Shown: positions 55,053 to 64,000 of the stretch, in pieces | Position numbering within the stretch: position 1 is the first letter of the stretch | How the letters are laid out: the number at the start of each line of letters is the position of its first letter | Source: Gammaproteobacteria bacterium | GTDB taxonomy: Bacteria > Pseudomonadota > Gammaproteobacteria > Pseudomonadales > Pseudohongiellaceae | Direction of reading: 5' to 3' | Assembly (NCBI GenBank): GCA_018661465.1 | Contig: JABJIC010000002.1 | Coordinates: 62,001 to 126,000 of the forward strand | Length of the DNA stretch: 64,000 nucleotides | Translations under genes and position numbers: made by a program | The notes under the pieces: generated by a model | The model's input: the letters and a program-made list of their open reading frames with translations, nothing else | Databases searched by the model: none | What the model was told of the DNA's origin: nothing

Positions 55053-55730
55053 TTAGCCATAATGAAAAGTAACGGTGAAGTATTCTTTTCGCTTGGCCTT
55101 TACGCTGATGTAGTCCATAAAGCCTCGAGTATTTATATGGCGCTCCGGATGGTACAAGCTCAAGGTATAGCCTCGATGGCTGATCCTTCTTCTTTGAGGG
55201 TAGGCAACAACATCCTCAACATGCACCACATCGTTATCAATTCCAGTTAAGGTTACGCCGACTACCCGGCGGTCAGGGAAGGGATTTTCGATAATTCGAG
55301 TGCGACGGGAACTGCCTCCGCGAACCGGCTGAGTGGTGAAGCTGTTGCGATTGTTGATAACGCCATGACGACCTTGTCGGTTGCTGGAGCGCTCGCCGTA
55401 ATTCCTATTGGAGTTTCTGTTGCCGCTGTAGCCATTGCCTCTATTTCTATTGTCAGAGTAGCCGCCTTGATTACGAGACCTGTTATTTCTTGATTCACGT
55501 CGCTGGTCCCTATGGTCGTCACTATAACGTTGACGACTATCCTCAATTAGAAAGGAAGATGCGATATTGAGAATCATGCTGAGACCGTCGCCATCTGAAT
55601 AGTATTCATCAGCCTTGGCGCTTGTTGGATTGACCATGACAAGCAAGCCCGCGAGTAAATACATAGAAATCATGGAGAAATTTCTGCTTGGGGCCGGGAT
55701 TATATTGGTTTGCTCATTAAAGTTAGTCAT
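55053..55730 (-). CDS. Exported RGN-rich protein, unknown
   Basis: The 225-residue protein has a signal or membrane segment near 20-42 (LAGLLVMVNPTSAKADEYY). A low-complexity middle rich in Arg, Asn, Gly, Ser and Tyr follows (about 75-145), then a C-terminal beta-rich domain with FPDRRVVGVTLTGI and KEYFTVTFHYG. The middle is highly basic and probably disordered; it may bind nucleic acid, polysaccharide or cell wall, which is inference. I do not recognise a family. GAGGAG precedes the ATG. Confidence 0.6.
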   Translation of the reverse strand: MTNFNEQTNIIPAPSRNFSMISMYLLAGLLVMVNPTSAKADEYYSDGDGLSMILNIASSFLIEDSRQRYSDDHRDQRRESRNNRSRNQGGYSDNRNRGNGYSGNRNSNRNYGERSSNRQGRHGVINNRNSFTTQPVRGGSSRRTRIIENPFPDRRVVGVTLTGIDNDVVHVEDVVAYPQRRRISHRGYTLSLYHPERHINTRGFMDYISVKAKRKEYFTVTFHYG

Positions 55731-55813
55731 CTTATGTCTCCTCAGCTTGGTGCCGAGATTCCATAATACGCCCTCAGGCTGAACTAAAGATGAACGCTAA
55801 GGTAGGGCAATTG

Positions 55814-56251
55814 CTATTTTTCGTCATCGCCGAACAGTCGGTTCAGCTCGGCGAGTGCGCGGTCTGCTTCTGATTGCGGGGAGTTGTCTGTATCAGCTTC
55901 TTCTTTTCCGGTCTCTTTGCTTTCGGGTTCGGTTATCTCAACTTCTTCGCCAAAAAGCGCGGCAAGTTTAGCCTTGGCCAGGAGTGATTCGGCGTCGTCC
56001 TTTTCGATATGAGCTTTTGTGTTCACTTTAAAATGCTCACAGAAGTTTGCCTTGTCCTTATCCAGTACAAAGTCGGCCTGGTCTTCGTGACAGGAATCGG
56101 AAATCTTTGGGTCATAGTGTTGGCAGCTAATACAGACATGGAGATCTGCATTGCAGGAGCTACATTCCTCATTGCGCGAGAAAGGCAGTAGAACCTTCTT
56201 CAATTCGATGCCGCATTTCCAGCATTGCATATCGATGCTGCGGCTTTCCAT
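55814..56251 (-). CDS. Zinc-ribbon cytoplasmic protein, unknown
   Basis: The 145-residue protein has an N-terminal cluster of CxxC motifs (CWKC, CSSC, CISC) plus lone Cys in DSCHED and FCEHF, enough for two zinc sites within about 75 residues. An acidic, helical C terminus follows (ESLLAKAKLAALFGEE, then a Glu/Asp/Ser-rich stretch and ALAELNRLFGDDE). It has no signal peptide. The first ATG follows AAGG; an ATG seven codons later directly precedes CWKC. A regulatory or assembly role is only a guess. Confidence 0.6.
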   Translation of the reverse strand: MESRSIDMQCWKCGIELKKVLLPFSRNEECSSCNADLHVCISCQHYDPKISDSCHEDQADFVLDKDKANFCEHFKVNTKAHIEKDDAESLLAKAKLAALFGEEVEITEPESKETGKEEADTDNSPQSEADRALAELNRLFGDDEK

Positions 56252-56279
56252 TATGATTCTGCCTTGTGAATTGCCATGA

Positions 56280-56834
56280 CTACCATGTCTGGAAAAAGTC
56301 GTCGATTTCGGGAAGGCTGACTTTCTTACTGTTGCCGTTGATTGTGCCGAGGTAGAGAAAGCCGATTATTTTTTCTTGCTCAGTTAATCCGAGACCGTCC
56401 ATAATCGTTTGATTATAAGCCATCGAACCGGTTCTCCACATTGCACCAACACCCTGTGCATGGGCAGCATTGAGCATATTCTGTGTAGCGGCTCCGGCTG
56501 ATAGGTCCTGTTCCAATTGAGGGACCTTAGGATGTTCCTTATAGCTGGAGATGCAGACGACTATCAGGGGCGCTCTATGGGGCTTGCGCCGAAGCTTTTG
56601 TTCTTGCTCTTCAGAAAGCTCTCCATCTTTCTCTCGAGCGGCTTTAACCAGTAGATCGCCAAGGCGGTCTCTGGATTCGCCCTCAATAATGAGGAATCTC
56701 CATGGTCGAAGCAGGGCATGATCGGCCGCTCTAAAAGCTGCCTTGTAGATATTCTCCAAGACTAATGAGTCCGGAAGCGGTTCTGTCAGCCTCGGTGCGG
56801 AGGTTCGGGAATGTAAGGCGTCGAGGGCTTTCAT
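56280..56834 (-). CDS. Nitroreductase family protein (YdjA-like)
   Basis: The 184-residue FMN-dependent nitroreductase-fold protein has LHSRTSAPRLTEPLP at the start, HALLRPWRFLIIEGESRDRLG for FMN binding and QDLSAGAATQNMLNAAHAQGVGAMWRTG. It reduces nitro or quinone substrates with NAD(P)H; the natural substrate is unknown. The same-strand zinc-ribbon gene follows after 28 bases. Confidence 0.88.
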   Translation of the reverse strand: MKALDALHSRTSAPRLTEPLPDSLVLENIYKAAFRAADHALLRPWRFLIIEGESRDRLGDLLVKAAREKDGELSEEQEQKLRRKPHRAPLIVVCISSYKEHPKVPQLEQDLSAGAATQNMLNAAHAQGVGAMWRTGSMAYNQTIMDGLGLTEQEKIIGFLYLGTINGNSKKVSLPEIDDFFQTW

Positions 56835-57080
56835 AGTATTCAGTGTCGGATTATCTAGAGTCTTGGTGTCCAGTGGTAAGCATAAATCAATCCAGGACCG
56901 GTGGATACCGGGAGTCCTACTTTAAGTAACCACATGGATTGAAAGGGTTTTCTGTTCTCCTAATTGTCAACAGGTTCATGTTTAATGAATTGTAAACTGG
57001 TATAATTTTCTGCTAATCAGTCGATACCTTCTTGAAGATTGTTTATTAGACTAGAGCGAATATTAGAGAGAGCCATCCAA

Positions 57081-58733
57081 GTGAATTCCAAGGCAGATGT
57101 AATAGCGGCAAGTTCTGAACGAGCTCCTTATCCTCAAGATAAGTCACGCTGGTTCGGAAAAGTTAAGCGCGAGAAACTGCGTTTGGCGTTCTCGTTCTAT
57201 TCGCCAGATGGAAATGAAATTGCCATGCCTATCGCCAGCATGTCAGCTTATTTGAAACGTGACTTCCCTGAAGTAGAAGTCATGCTTGAGCCTGTTCTAA
57301 TTCTACGTGATGCCGAAAAGTATTCGCCGGTTAATTACGCGAAGATGATTCAGGCTATGGATCCCGATGTCGCTGCTTTTTCTATAATGAGCCCCCATTG
57401 GTATTCCATGGAGCCCTATTTCGAAGAGATCAAGAAACTGATGCCGGATCTGCCAATCGTAATTGGCGGCTATCAGGCCATGCTTTCCCAGGAACAAACT
57501 ATCGAGAATCCGAACATCGATTATATCTGTGTCGGTGATGGCGAATATGCCATCGGTAATCTGGTTCATCATTTGCGCGGCACTAAGGAAGGTCCTGCGG
57601 AAGGACTCTGGGAAAAACTGGAAGATGGATCTGTTTTCGAAACTGAGCCACACCAGATTGGAGATCTTGCTGCGCTACCATTTCCGGACTATGACATCTT
57701 CGCCAAGGAAGACGGTTTTAAGGATGTAAACTCTTCTATCTTCGGCCCGAAGGGTAAGCTGGTGATGCCGGTAATGACCGGGCGAGGTTGTCCATATCGT
57801 TGCACCTATTGTTGTAATACGCCGATCCTCGAAGGATGGAAAACCAAGAAAACATTTTTAAGAAAGTATGATCCTCAGGATATGGTCGACGAGCTTATCC
57901 GACTTCGAGACAAATACGGAGTTGGCTATTTTGAATTTTGGGATGAGCTGTTTCTCTCTAATTTGAAATTTGTCCGCGCCTTTTTTGCCCTCTATCAGGA
58001 TCAGATCCATTTGCCATTTTCAATTAACTCCCGAGTTGAAGTAATGAACGAGGAGTTCTGCCAGACAGCCGCCGATGCTGGTTGTCATACCATCTGGTTT
58101 GGTATCGAAAGTGGAGACGAAGAATTCCGTGCGAAGATGCTGGGCCGTAAGATGACTAACCAGCAGGTTATCGATGCCGCTGCGAATTGTAAGAAAGCGG
58201 GTATAAATCGACTGACTTTTAATATTGTCGGAACACCTTTGGAAACCGCTGACAATATGCGCAAGACTCTTGAGCTAAATAAGCTTATAGCACCTGAACA
58301 TTTTTTCTTCTTCCCCTATATTCCTTTACGGGGCACACCGCTTTATAACATTGCCAAAGAAGAAGGTTTGTTGTTAACGGACAAGAAGAATTTGCATTAC
58401 CTTTCCGCAGCTAACGATCGGCAATTTACTCTGAATATGAAAGAGATGCCTGAATTGCTCAATGCTGAGGAATACAATGAAATTTGTACCGAGATGCTTG
58501 CCTTCCAGGAAGCCAATAATCGATTAAGCTACGATGAAGGTTTGAGCGAAGGTGGTGATGAAAAGGCTACGGTAGAAGACAAGAGCTTTATTTTCGTGGA
58601 TGAACCGCCAGAACAAGCTACAGAGCCTTCAGCGCCCGAAGAGAGCACTTCTCCGACTGAAGAAAGTCCGTCTGCGGCAACAAAGAAACCAGCTTCTGTG
58701 TTTGAGGGTATGAAAAACTTCTTCAGAAGTTAA
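57081..58733 (+). CDS. B12-binding-domain radical SAM protein
   Basis: The 550-residue protein has an N-terminal cobalamin-type domain (PDVAAFSIMSPHWYSMEP, IVIGGYQAML, DYICVGDGEYAIGNLVHHL) and a radical SAM core with GRGCPYRCTYCCNTP as CxxxCxxC, then FWDELFLSN and INSRVEVMNEEFCQTAADAGC. It belongs to the large B12-binding radical SAM class that methylates or rearranges unreactive carbons. The last 50 residues are Pro/Ser/Glu-rich and probably disordered. GTG 57081 with GAGAGAG upstream is the chosen start; a TTG 14 codons earlier is possible. Confidence 0.86.
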   Translation: MNSKADVIAASSERAPYPQDKSRWFGKVKREKLRLAFSFYSPDGNEIAMPIASMSAYLKRDFPEVEVMLEPVLILRDAEKYSPVNYAKMIQAMDPDVAAFSIMSPHWYSMEPYFEEIKKLMPDLPIVIGGYQAMLSQEQTIENPNIDYICVGDGEYAIGNLVHHLRGTKEGPAEGLWEKLEDGSVFETEPHQIGDLAALPFPDYDIFAKEDGFKDVNSSIFGPKGKLVMPVMTGRGCPYRCTYCCNTPILEGWKTKKTFLRKYDPQDMVDELIRLRDKYGVGYFEFWDELFLSNLKFVRAFFALYQDQIHLPFSINSRVEVMNEEFCQTAADAGCHTIWFGIESGDEEFRAKMLGRKMTNQQVIDAAANCKKAGINRLTFNIVGTPLETADNMRKTLELNKLIAPEHFFFFPYIPLRGTPLYNIAKEEGLLLTDKKNLHYLSAANDRQFTLNMKEMPELLNAEEYNEICTEMLAFQEANNRLSYDEGLSEGGDEKATVEDKSFIFVDEPPEQATEPSAPEESTSPTEESPSAATKKPASVFEGMKNFFRS

Positions 58734-58785
58734 TATGCCTTGTGATTAGAAAGAGCCGCTAGTATCAACTGTCAGTAAGAAACCG

Positions 58786-60159
58786 CTAAGCAGCATCCAG
58801 GGCAAGTTGATGTTCAACTTTGATGGCGCTTCTAAATGATCTCCATGAGATCAGCGCCATCAGGAAATTTCCGCACACCGCGCCTGCAAAAAATCCCGCC
58901 AAGCCAAAAAACAGACTTCCGATATATGCCAGTGGAACATAGAAGATAAAGAATCTCATCGCGCTCAGATAAAGTGCGCTCATCGGGCGATGCATCGCAT
59001 TGAGAGAGGAGTTAGTCAAAATGATGATTCCCTGCATGCCATAACCAATAGGCAGTATCCATACAAAAATTCTAATGGTCGAGATTACTGCCGGGTCATT
59101 GGAAAACACATTTGCGATTAGAGAAGCTCCCAAAGCAAGTAGGACATAAACCAGCATTTGCCAGCCTATGATGAAGCGGATAGCCATCTTGTATGCTTCT
59201 TCCACACGATCGATTCTGCCGGCGCCATAGTTCTGGCTGATCAATGGAGGAAGAGAGGAAGACATAGCCAATACTATCAAGGTAGCTATGGGTTCAATTC
59301 TGGCGCCAACACCGAATGCGGCAACCGCCGTGTCTCCAAAGCTGGCCGCTATTGCTGTCATTACTCCCATGGCGAGAGGAGTCATCATATTGGCGCCGGC
59401 TGCGGGAACACCTATTCTCAACATTTCCCGTCCGGAGGAAAACATAACAGCCTTGCTAGGAAGTTTTGCACTGACCAGTTCTTGTTTGAATACCAGCAAG
59501 TACATCAAAAAGGTATAACTGCTTCCCCAGGCCAATACAGTAGCCCAAGCTGCGCCCTGTATGCCTAAGGCAGGCAATGGGCCAGGCCCGAAGATAAGTA
59601 TGGGGTCGAGAATAGCGTTGAGAAGCCCGGCAGCTGCCATCAGAATACTAGGTGTTTTGGTGTCTCCGCAGGCGCGAAGTATGCTATTTGCAGTCATGAT
59701 AGAGACCACCAGCACACTGCCTGGAAACCACACTGTCATATACCTGCGGATATGCACCATCAGTTCTTCACTGGCACCCATTAAACCAAAAATTTGATTC
59801 ATGAAGGTCCAGCATATAGCGACGAGGATGATTGCCAGACCGAGTGAGACGTAATTGATAACGGTGGCAGCTTCCTTGGCCTTCTCGAAGTCTGATCGAC
59901 CGAGATACTTACCTACGACAGCCGAAGCGCCGATACCCAGCCCGATAGCGAGACTCATAATGGTAAAGGTGACGGGAAAGGTGAAACTGATTGCAGTAAG
60001 AGATTCTGTGCCCAAGAAGCTGATAAACAGAGTGTCAACCAGACTAAAGGTAAATAGCATGAGCATGCCTACGATCATAGGCGTGGTCATGCGAATCAAT
60101 GATTTTTGAATTGAGCCTTCAACGAGATTGTAGCTATTTTTTTTATACTGCGCTGACAT
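58786..60159 (-). CDS. MATE family efflux transporter
   Basis: The 457-residue membrane protein has 12 hydrophobic segments and MATE landmarks: SLIRMTTPMIVGMLMLF near the start, VDTLFISFLGTESLTAIS, then GIGASAVVGKYLGRSDFEKA, and PPLISQNYGAGRIDRVEEAY in the second half. It exports drugs or organic cations by Na+ or H+ antiport. Confidence 0.92.
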   Translation of the reverse strand: MSAQYKKNSYNLVEGSIQKSLIRMTTPMIVGMLMLFTFSLVDTLFISFLGTESLTAISFTFPVTFTIMSLAIGLGIGASAVVGKYLGRSDFEKAKEAATVINYVSLGLAIILVAICWTFMNQIFGLMGASEELMVHIRRYMTVWFPGSVLVVSIMTANSILRACGDTKTPSILMAAAGLLNAILDPILIFGPGPLPALGIQGAAWATVLAWGSSYTFLMYLLVFKQELVSAKLPSKAVMFSSGREMLRIGVPAAGANMMTPLAMGVMTAIAASFGDTAVAAFGVGARIEPIATLIVLAMSSSLPPLISQNYGAGRIDRVEEAYKMAIRFIIGWQMLVYVLLALGASLIANVFSNDPAVISTIRIFVWILPIGYGMQGIIILTNSSLNAMHRPMSALYLSAMRFFIFYVPLAYIGSLFFGLAGFFAGAVCGNFLMALISWRSFRSAIKVEHQLALDAA

Positions 60160-60254
60160 GTTTAGCTCGGCATTTTGATTTTACTGCTCTATGTGAATAT
60201 ACCCTAATTGCTCGACTAAATTTCAGCTGACACAGAAAGTTGCATTCAATCGCT

Positions 60255-61025
60255 CTAGAGGCCAGACCTGATCTGGGTTAGCTGTTTGAAGGTCTTTGGG
60301 TTGCCGAAAATCAATTCGCTGGCACTGCTCAAGTCAGGAGAGCCGCTTTCGCTGCCTATCAAGCCTCCAGCTTCCTGCAAAATCAGGTTTACAGCCGCAA
60401 GTGAGCAGGCAGGTTCAGTCTGAGCCCAGCCACCCTGAGTGCGGTTGCAGGCCGTGTTGAGAATATCCAGAGGAGTGCAGCCGCTGATTCGAGGGCGGGC
60501 ATTGGCAGCCATGATTTCACGGTGCATAGATACAGCAACCTCGTCTGCTATGTCACCATCGAGTGATATCAGGCAATCGCTGATTTCAGTAGCTTGTCCT
60601 ACGCGAAGACGCCGGGAGTTTAATTGGGTGCCACGACCACGACTGGCGGTGTATTCCTCTCGCACCAAAGGACTGATGACCACGGCATGTTGAACAACGC
60701 CATCAATCTGACAGGCTACAGATACGGCAAATTGCGGATAACCACCGGCAAAATTCATGTTTCCCAGCAGTGGATCAATAAGCCAAGTGGGCTCTCCGCT
60801 CTTGCCTTGCTTTAAGCCAGACGCGCGGGAATGAAAACTGTGATCGGGGTAGGCCTTCTCTAGATGGTAGAGAATGGTTTTTTCGGAAGCCAGATCCATT
60901 GATGTTAAAAACTCAGCTGGATCGTTGTTGATTACTTTAACGCGATCGAGTCTGTCACTGCTATGTGCGAGTGCTTCGGCTGCATCGCGCGCAGCTTGCA
61001 AGGCTATGTTCACCAGAGGGAGCAT
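60255..61025 (-). CDS. suhB: SuhB-like inositol monophosphatase fold, catalytic residues lost
   Basis: The 256-residue protein aligns with E. coli SuhB along its length (NIALQAARDAAEALA, EFLTSMDLASEKTIL, PQFAVSVACQIDG, ASRGRGTQLN, LDILNTACNR, LILQEAGG) and is divergent from trmJ as in E. coli. The metal site is largely gone: the Glu pair before SG is Arg67-Ala68, DPLDGT reads DPLLGN (Leu87), and the WD of WDxAAG reads CS (Ser208). Only Asp84 remains. It should be inactive as a phosphatase. E. coli SuhB acts in rRNA transcription antitermination with Nus factors, a role independent of catalysis, which this copy could keep. Confidence 0.85.
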   Translation of the reverse strand: MLPLVNIALQAARDAAEALAHSSDRLDRVKVINNDPAEFLTSMDLASEKTILYHLEKAYPDHSFHSRASGLKQGKSGEPTWLIDPLLGNMNFAGGYPQFAVSVACQIDGVVQHAVVISPLVREEYTASRGRGTQLNSRRLRVGQATEISDCLISLDGDIADEVAVSMHREIMAANARPRISGCTPLDILNTACNRTQGGWAQTEPACSLAAVNLILQEAGGLIGSESGSPDLSSASELIFGNPKTFKQLTQIRSGL

Positions 61026-61188
61026 GGTCGTGGATTCCTGAATTAGTAAAGAACGGGTCGGCTGGAGCTGGATTGATGTCCAAAAACACACAGGCCAGGT
61101 CGAGCAGGGCGTGATGATAGCAAATAAGGGAAATACAGGTCTATCCTGCTATACTTCGCAGCCTATTTATTTTGTGGTTGTCAGCTTA

Positions 61189-61995
61189 ATGTTGGATTTC
61201 AATCAGGTTTCGGTGGTTCTGGTTAATACATCTCATCCCGGTAATATCGGTGCTGCCGCCCGGGCGATGAAAAATATGGGACTCACTAATCTGGTGTTGG
61301 TTCAGCCGGAAGATTTTCCCAGTGGCGTAGCTGTTGGCCGGGCTGTCTCAGCAGGAGATTTACTGGACAATGCCAGAGTGGTTTCAAGCCTCGAAGAAGC
61401 AGTGGAAGGCTGTGGTCTGGTTATTGGCACGAGTGCTCGCTCAAGAACAATTCCTTGGCCGATGCTTACACCGGAAGAAACAGCGAACAAGATCTGTGAG
61501 GAAGCTCCTAAGAATAAGGTGGCTCTGGTATTTGGCAGGGAAGATGCTGGCCTCAACAACGAAGAGCTACAACAGTGCCACTTCCATGTTCAGATCCCGA
61601 CGGCGGATTTCAGCTCTCTGAATCTCGCAGCGGCGGTTATGGTGATCTGCTATGAGGTCTACAAGAAAGGCATGGAAGGAGAGTTAGCCGAGACTTTGGA
61701 CGAAGAGGACTATTGGGATAAGGCAAAGGCTAACGGGGAGCAGGTTGAACACTTTTACCGTCATTTGGAAAAAGTCATGATAGACATAGACTTTCATGAC
61801 CCGGAAAATCCGCGACAACTAATGCAAAGGATGCGTCGGTTATTTAGTCGAATACGCATTGATGAAATGGAGATGAATATTCTGAGGGGAATATTAACCA
61901 ATATTGAATACAAACTGGGGATTCACCCGGGCTCCAACAATGAGCTGAGACTCAAGCAGAAAAAAGACGAGCAGCAGCAAAAAGGCTCTGATTAG
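61189..61995 (+). CDS. trmJ: tRNA (cytidine/uridine-32-2'-O-)-methyltransferase TrmJ
   Basis: The 268-residue SPOUT methyltransferase has [26 protein letters not shown] at the start, [30 protein letters not shown] and [20 protein letters not shown], the last two forming the SAM-binding knot. It methylates the 2'-O of residue 32 in several tRNAs. ATG 61189 begins [10 protein letters not shown]; the frame extends 26 codons upstream without support. It overlaps the convergent ygiQ by 4 bases. Confidence 0.94.
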   Translation: MLDFNQVSVVLVNTSHPGNIGAAARAMKNMGLTNLVLVQPEDFPSGVAVGRAVSAGDLLDNARVVSSLEEAVEGCGLVIGTSARSRTIPWPMLTPEETANKICEEAPKNKVALVFGREDAGLNNEELQQCHFHVQIPTADFSSLNLAAAVMVICYEVYKKGMEGELAETLDEEDYWDKAKANGEQVEHFYRHLEKVMIDIDFHDPENPRQLMQRMRRLFSRIRIDEMEMNILRGILTNIEYKLGIHPGSNNELRLKQKKDEQQQKGSD

Positions 61996-64000
61996 CGCCT
62001 TCTGTTTTTACCTCGCGTAGATTTACCGCCGACAGGCCTCGCTCTGTGTTTACTTTGCGCTGCAGGAATTAGTTGTTTGTCTCCGCTTCCTATCAGCTCG
62101 CTTCTTCCCATCTTTTGAAGCGCTTCTCTTAACATAGGCCAATTTTTTTCATCGTGGTACCGCAGAAATGATTTCTGCAATCGGCGCTGATCAAGATCTT
62201 TAGTCACACTCAGTTTCTTGTTCTTGTAGCGTACTTTCTCCAGCGGGTTTTTTTCCGAGTAATACATAGCCGTAGCCAATGCCATTGGAGATGGGTAGAA
62301 AGTCTGAACCTGATCCGGTTTGAAATCATGTTGCTTGAGCCAGAGGGCCAGGTTCAACATGTCTTCATCATCGGATCCTGGATGAGCCGCGATGAAGTAG
62401 GGGATAAGATACTGTTCCTTGCCAGCCTTCTTGGAAAACTTGTCGAAGAGTTTTTTGAATTCATCGTAACTGGAAATCGAAGGCTTCATCATCATCGATA
62501 AGGTCTTGTCTTCGCTATGTTCCGGCGCAATTTTGAGATAGCCGCCAACATGATGAGTAACCAGTTCCTCAATGTACTCCGGGTCTTTAAGAGCTAGGTC
62601 ATAACGAAGACCCGATGCGATAGCAACTCGCTTTACGCCAGGTATTGCACGGGCTTTTCGATAAAGCTGGGTAGTAGGGCTGTGATCAGTTTCGAGATGT
62701 TTACAGATGCTTGGGTAAACGCATGATAGCCGCTTACAGGTTTTTTGAATCTTCGGCGATTTGCAGTTCAGCTTGTACATATTGGCCGTAGGGCCGCCGA
62801 GATCGGAAATAGTTCCGGTAAACCCCGGCACCTGATCACGAATCTTTTCAATTTCTTTCAATATAGATTCTTCGGAGCGGCTCTGAATTACTCTGCCTTC
62901 ATGCTCGGTGATTGAGCAGAAAGTACATCCTCCGAAACAGCCACGCATGATATTTACCGAAGTCTTAATCATGTCGTAGGCAGGAATTTTTGCATCACCG
63001 TATTGGGGATGCGGACGGCGCTGATAGGGCAGATCAAATACCCAGTCCATTTCTTCTGTTTCCAATGGAATGGGAGGCGGGTTTACCCAAACCTCGAGAC
63101 TGTCATGTTTCTGTACCAGGACCTTTGCGTTGTAGGGGTTGGCCTCCTGGTGCAGGATTCTAGAGGTATGGGCATACAGAGCGGGATCCTTGCATACCTT
63201 GTTAAAGGAAGGCAGCCTGATATAACTGGTTGCGGAGTCGTACTTCTCTTTCCTCTGCAAGGGAAGAGGAATGATGCGAATGCCTACTTCTGCCGGGCTT
63301 TCTGTTCCTGCACTTTCCTTTTCTGTGCTGTCACCTTTGGCTGCCGCTTTCTGATTCTTTTCAATATTTTCGTGATAGTCGTAAGGGCTGGGTATCTGGT
63401 CGATTTTTGATGGCCAATCAATGCGGGTGGAATCGATCTCGGTCCATCCTGCGGGCATTGTCTTTCGAACAATCGCGGTTCCCCGCAGGTTTGTAAGGTC
63501 GGAGACTTGCTTGCCCTTAGACAATTGATGGGCGAGTTCCGTCAGTGCTCTTTCAGCGTTGCCGAACAGTAATATGTCTGCGTTAGCATCGATAAGCACC
63601 GACCGCCGAACCTTATCGCTCCAGTAATCGTACTGAGCGATGCGCCTCAGGCTAGCTTCGATACCACCAATTACAATGGGAGTGTCATAGTAGGCTTCGC
63701 GGCATCTCTGGCTGTAGACGATGACCGATCGATCGGGTCTTTTTCCAGCAACCCCGCCTGGAGTATATGCATCGTCGCCGCGCATGCGAAGGTCGGCTGT
63801 GTAGCGATTAATCAGCGAGTCCATGTTGCCGGCGGTGACGCCGAAAAATAGATTGGGCTTACCCAGTTGTTTGAAGGGTTCTGCACTATCCCATTCAGGC
63901 TGAGAAATTATGCCGACTCTAAAACCTTGGGCCTCGAGTAGGCGACCTATGACAGCCATACCAAAGCTGGGATGATCCACATAGGCGTCAGCTGTCACAA
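61992..64000 (-). CDS. ygiQ: YgiQ family radical SAM protein, 5' end cut by window
   Basis: The visible 668 residues match Ygi[71 protein letters not shown], the radical SAM motif [18 protein letters not shown], then [19 protein letters not shown] and [18 protein letters not shown]. The frame continues past the window end; about 50 N-terminal residues, as in E. coli YgiQ, lie outside. A basic tail ([15 protein letters not shown]) ends it. The family is widespread but its reaction is unknown. Confidence 0.93.
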   Translation of the reverse strand, partial: VTADAYVDHPSFGMAVIGRLLEAQGFRVGIISQPEWDSAEPFKQLGKPNLFFGVTAGNMDSLINRYTADLRMRGDDAYTPGGVAGKRPDRSVIVYSQRCREAYYDTPIVIGGIEASLRRIAQYDYWSDKVRRSVLIDANADILLFGNAERALTELAHQLSKGKQVSDLTNLRGTAIVRKTMPAGWTEIDSTRIDWPSKIDQIPSPYDYHENIEKNQKAAAKGDSTEKESAGTESPAEVGIRIIPLPLQRKEKYDSATSYIRLPSFNKVCKDPALYAHTSRILHQEANPYNAKVLVQKHDSLEVWVNPPPIPLETEEMDWVFDLPYQRRPHPQYGDAKIPAYDMIKTSVNIMRGCFGGCTFCSITEHEGRVIQSRSEESILKEIEKIRDQVPGFTGTISDLGGPTANMYKLNCKSPKIQKTCKRLSCVYPSICKHLETDHSPTTQLYRKARAIPGVKRVAIASGLRYDLALKDPEYIEELVTHHVGGYLKIAPEHSEDKTLSMMMKPSISSYDEFKKLFDKFSKKAGKEQYLIPYFIAAHPGSDDEDMLNLALWLKQHDFKPDQVQTFYPSPMALATAMYYSEKNPLEKVRYKNKKLSVTKDLDQRRLQKSFLRYHDEKNWPMLREALQKMGRSELIGSGDKQLIPAAQSKHRARPVGGKSTRGKNRRR

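Overview
The window reads as a chromosomal segment of a marine-type gammaproteobacterium of moderate GC. The grouping rests on gene order: ispB / rplU-rpmA-obgE / proB / rpsT / murJ, suhB divergent from trmJ, EfpL with Arg33 and a TTG-started rpsT are all gammaproteobacterial. TonB-dependent receptors, DUF1800/DUF1501 pairs, a CaiB-type CoA transferase, ETF-QO and acyl-CoA synthetase fit an aerobic heterotroph. No species is claimed.

Layout. 1-6,300: exported metallo-hydrolase, PQQ dehydrogenase, DUF1800 and Tat-exported DUF1501. 6,300-6,570: tandem multi-hairpin repeats, with a further copy near 11,200. 6,780-10,010: TonB-like protein, then a DUF4266-DUF3570-ApbE cluster. 10,080-11,400: HigBA-type toxin-antitoxin pair, a possible small gene and tRNA-Arg(ACG). 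11,500-19,660: Sel1 lipoprotein, an unknown secreted protein, a UPF0718 permease behind a MerR-type operator, a methyltransferase, a tRNA-binding protein, a second metallo-hydrolase, META and FMN-binding proteins, and ppnP. 19,680-21,140: an AT-rich scar where a truncated glycosyltransferase meets the signal-peptide stub of another gene. 21,148-22,065: a GrdB-like gene with an in-frame TGA in a UxxC motif and a SECIS-like hairpin just downstream, so a probable selenoprotein. 22,270-32,820: epoxide hydrolase, M20 amidohydrolase, CoA transferase, a 57-residue CxxCxGxG protein, an exported methyltransferase and two paralogous TonB receptors. 33,000-64,000: mostly conserved core genes, with a pair of 89-bp structured repeats at 34,706-34,918.

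The genes form several groups. Redox and flavin: ApbE attaches FMN, and the exported FMN-binding protein is a possible acceptor. Fatty-acid oxidation: acyl-CoA synthetase, CoA transferase and ETF-QO. Thiol detoxification: gloA and the glutathione-dependent formaldehyde dehydrogenase. Translation and ribosome: rplU, rpmA, obgE, rpsT, efpL, trmJ, suhB and tRNA-Arg. Metal efflux: the UPF0718 permease.

Most notable: (1) the recoded GrdB-like gene; (2) the duplicated 89-bp element whose differences preserve base pairing; (3) a SuhB in the syntenic position that has lost most catalytic metal ligands; (4) a 19-bp-spacer MerR-type promoter before the permease; (5) the four-hairpin repeat family.
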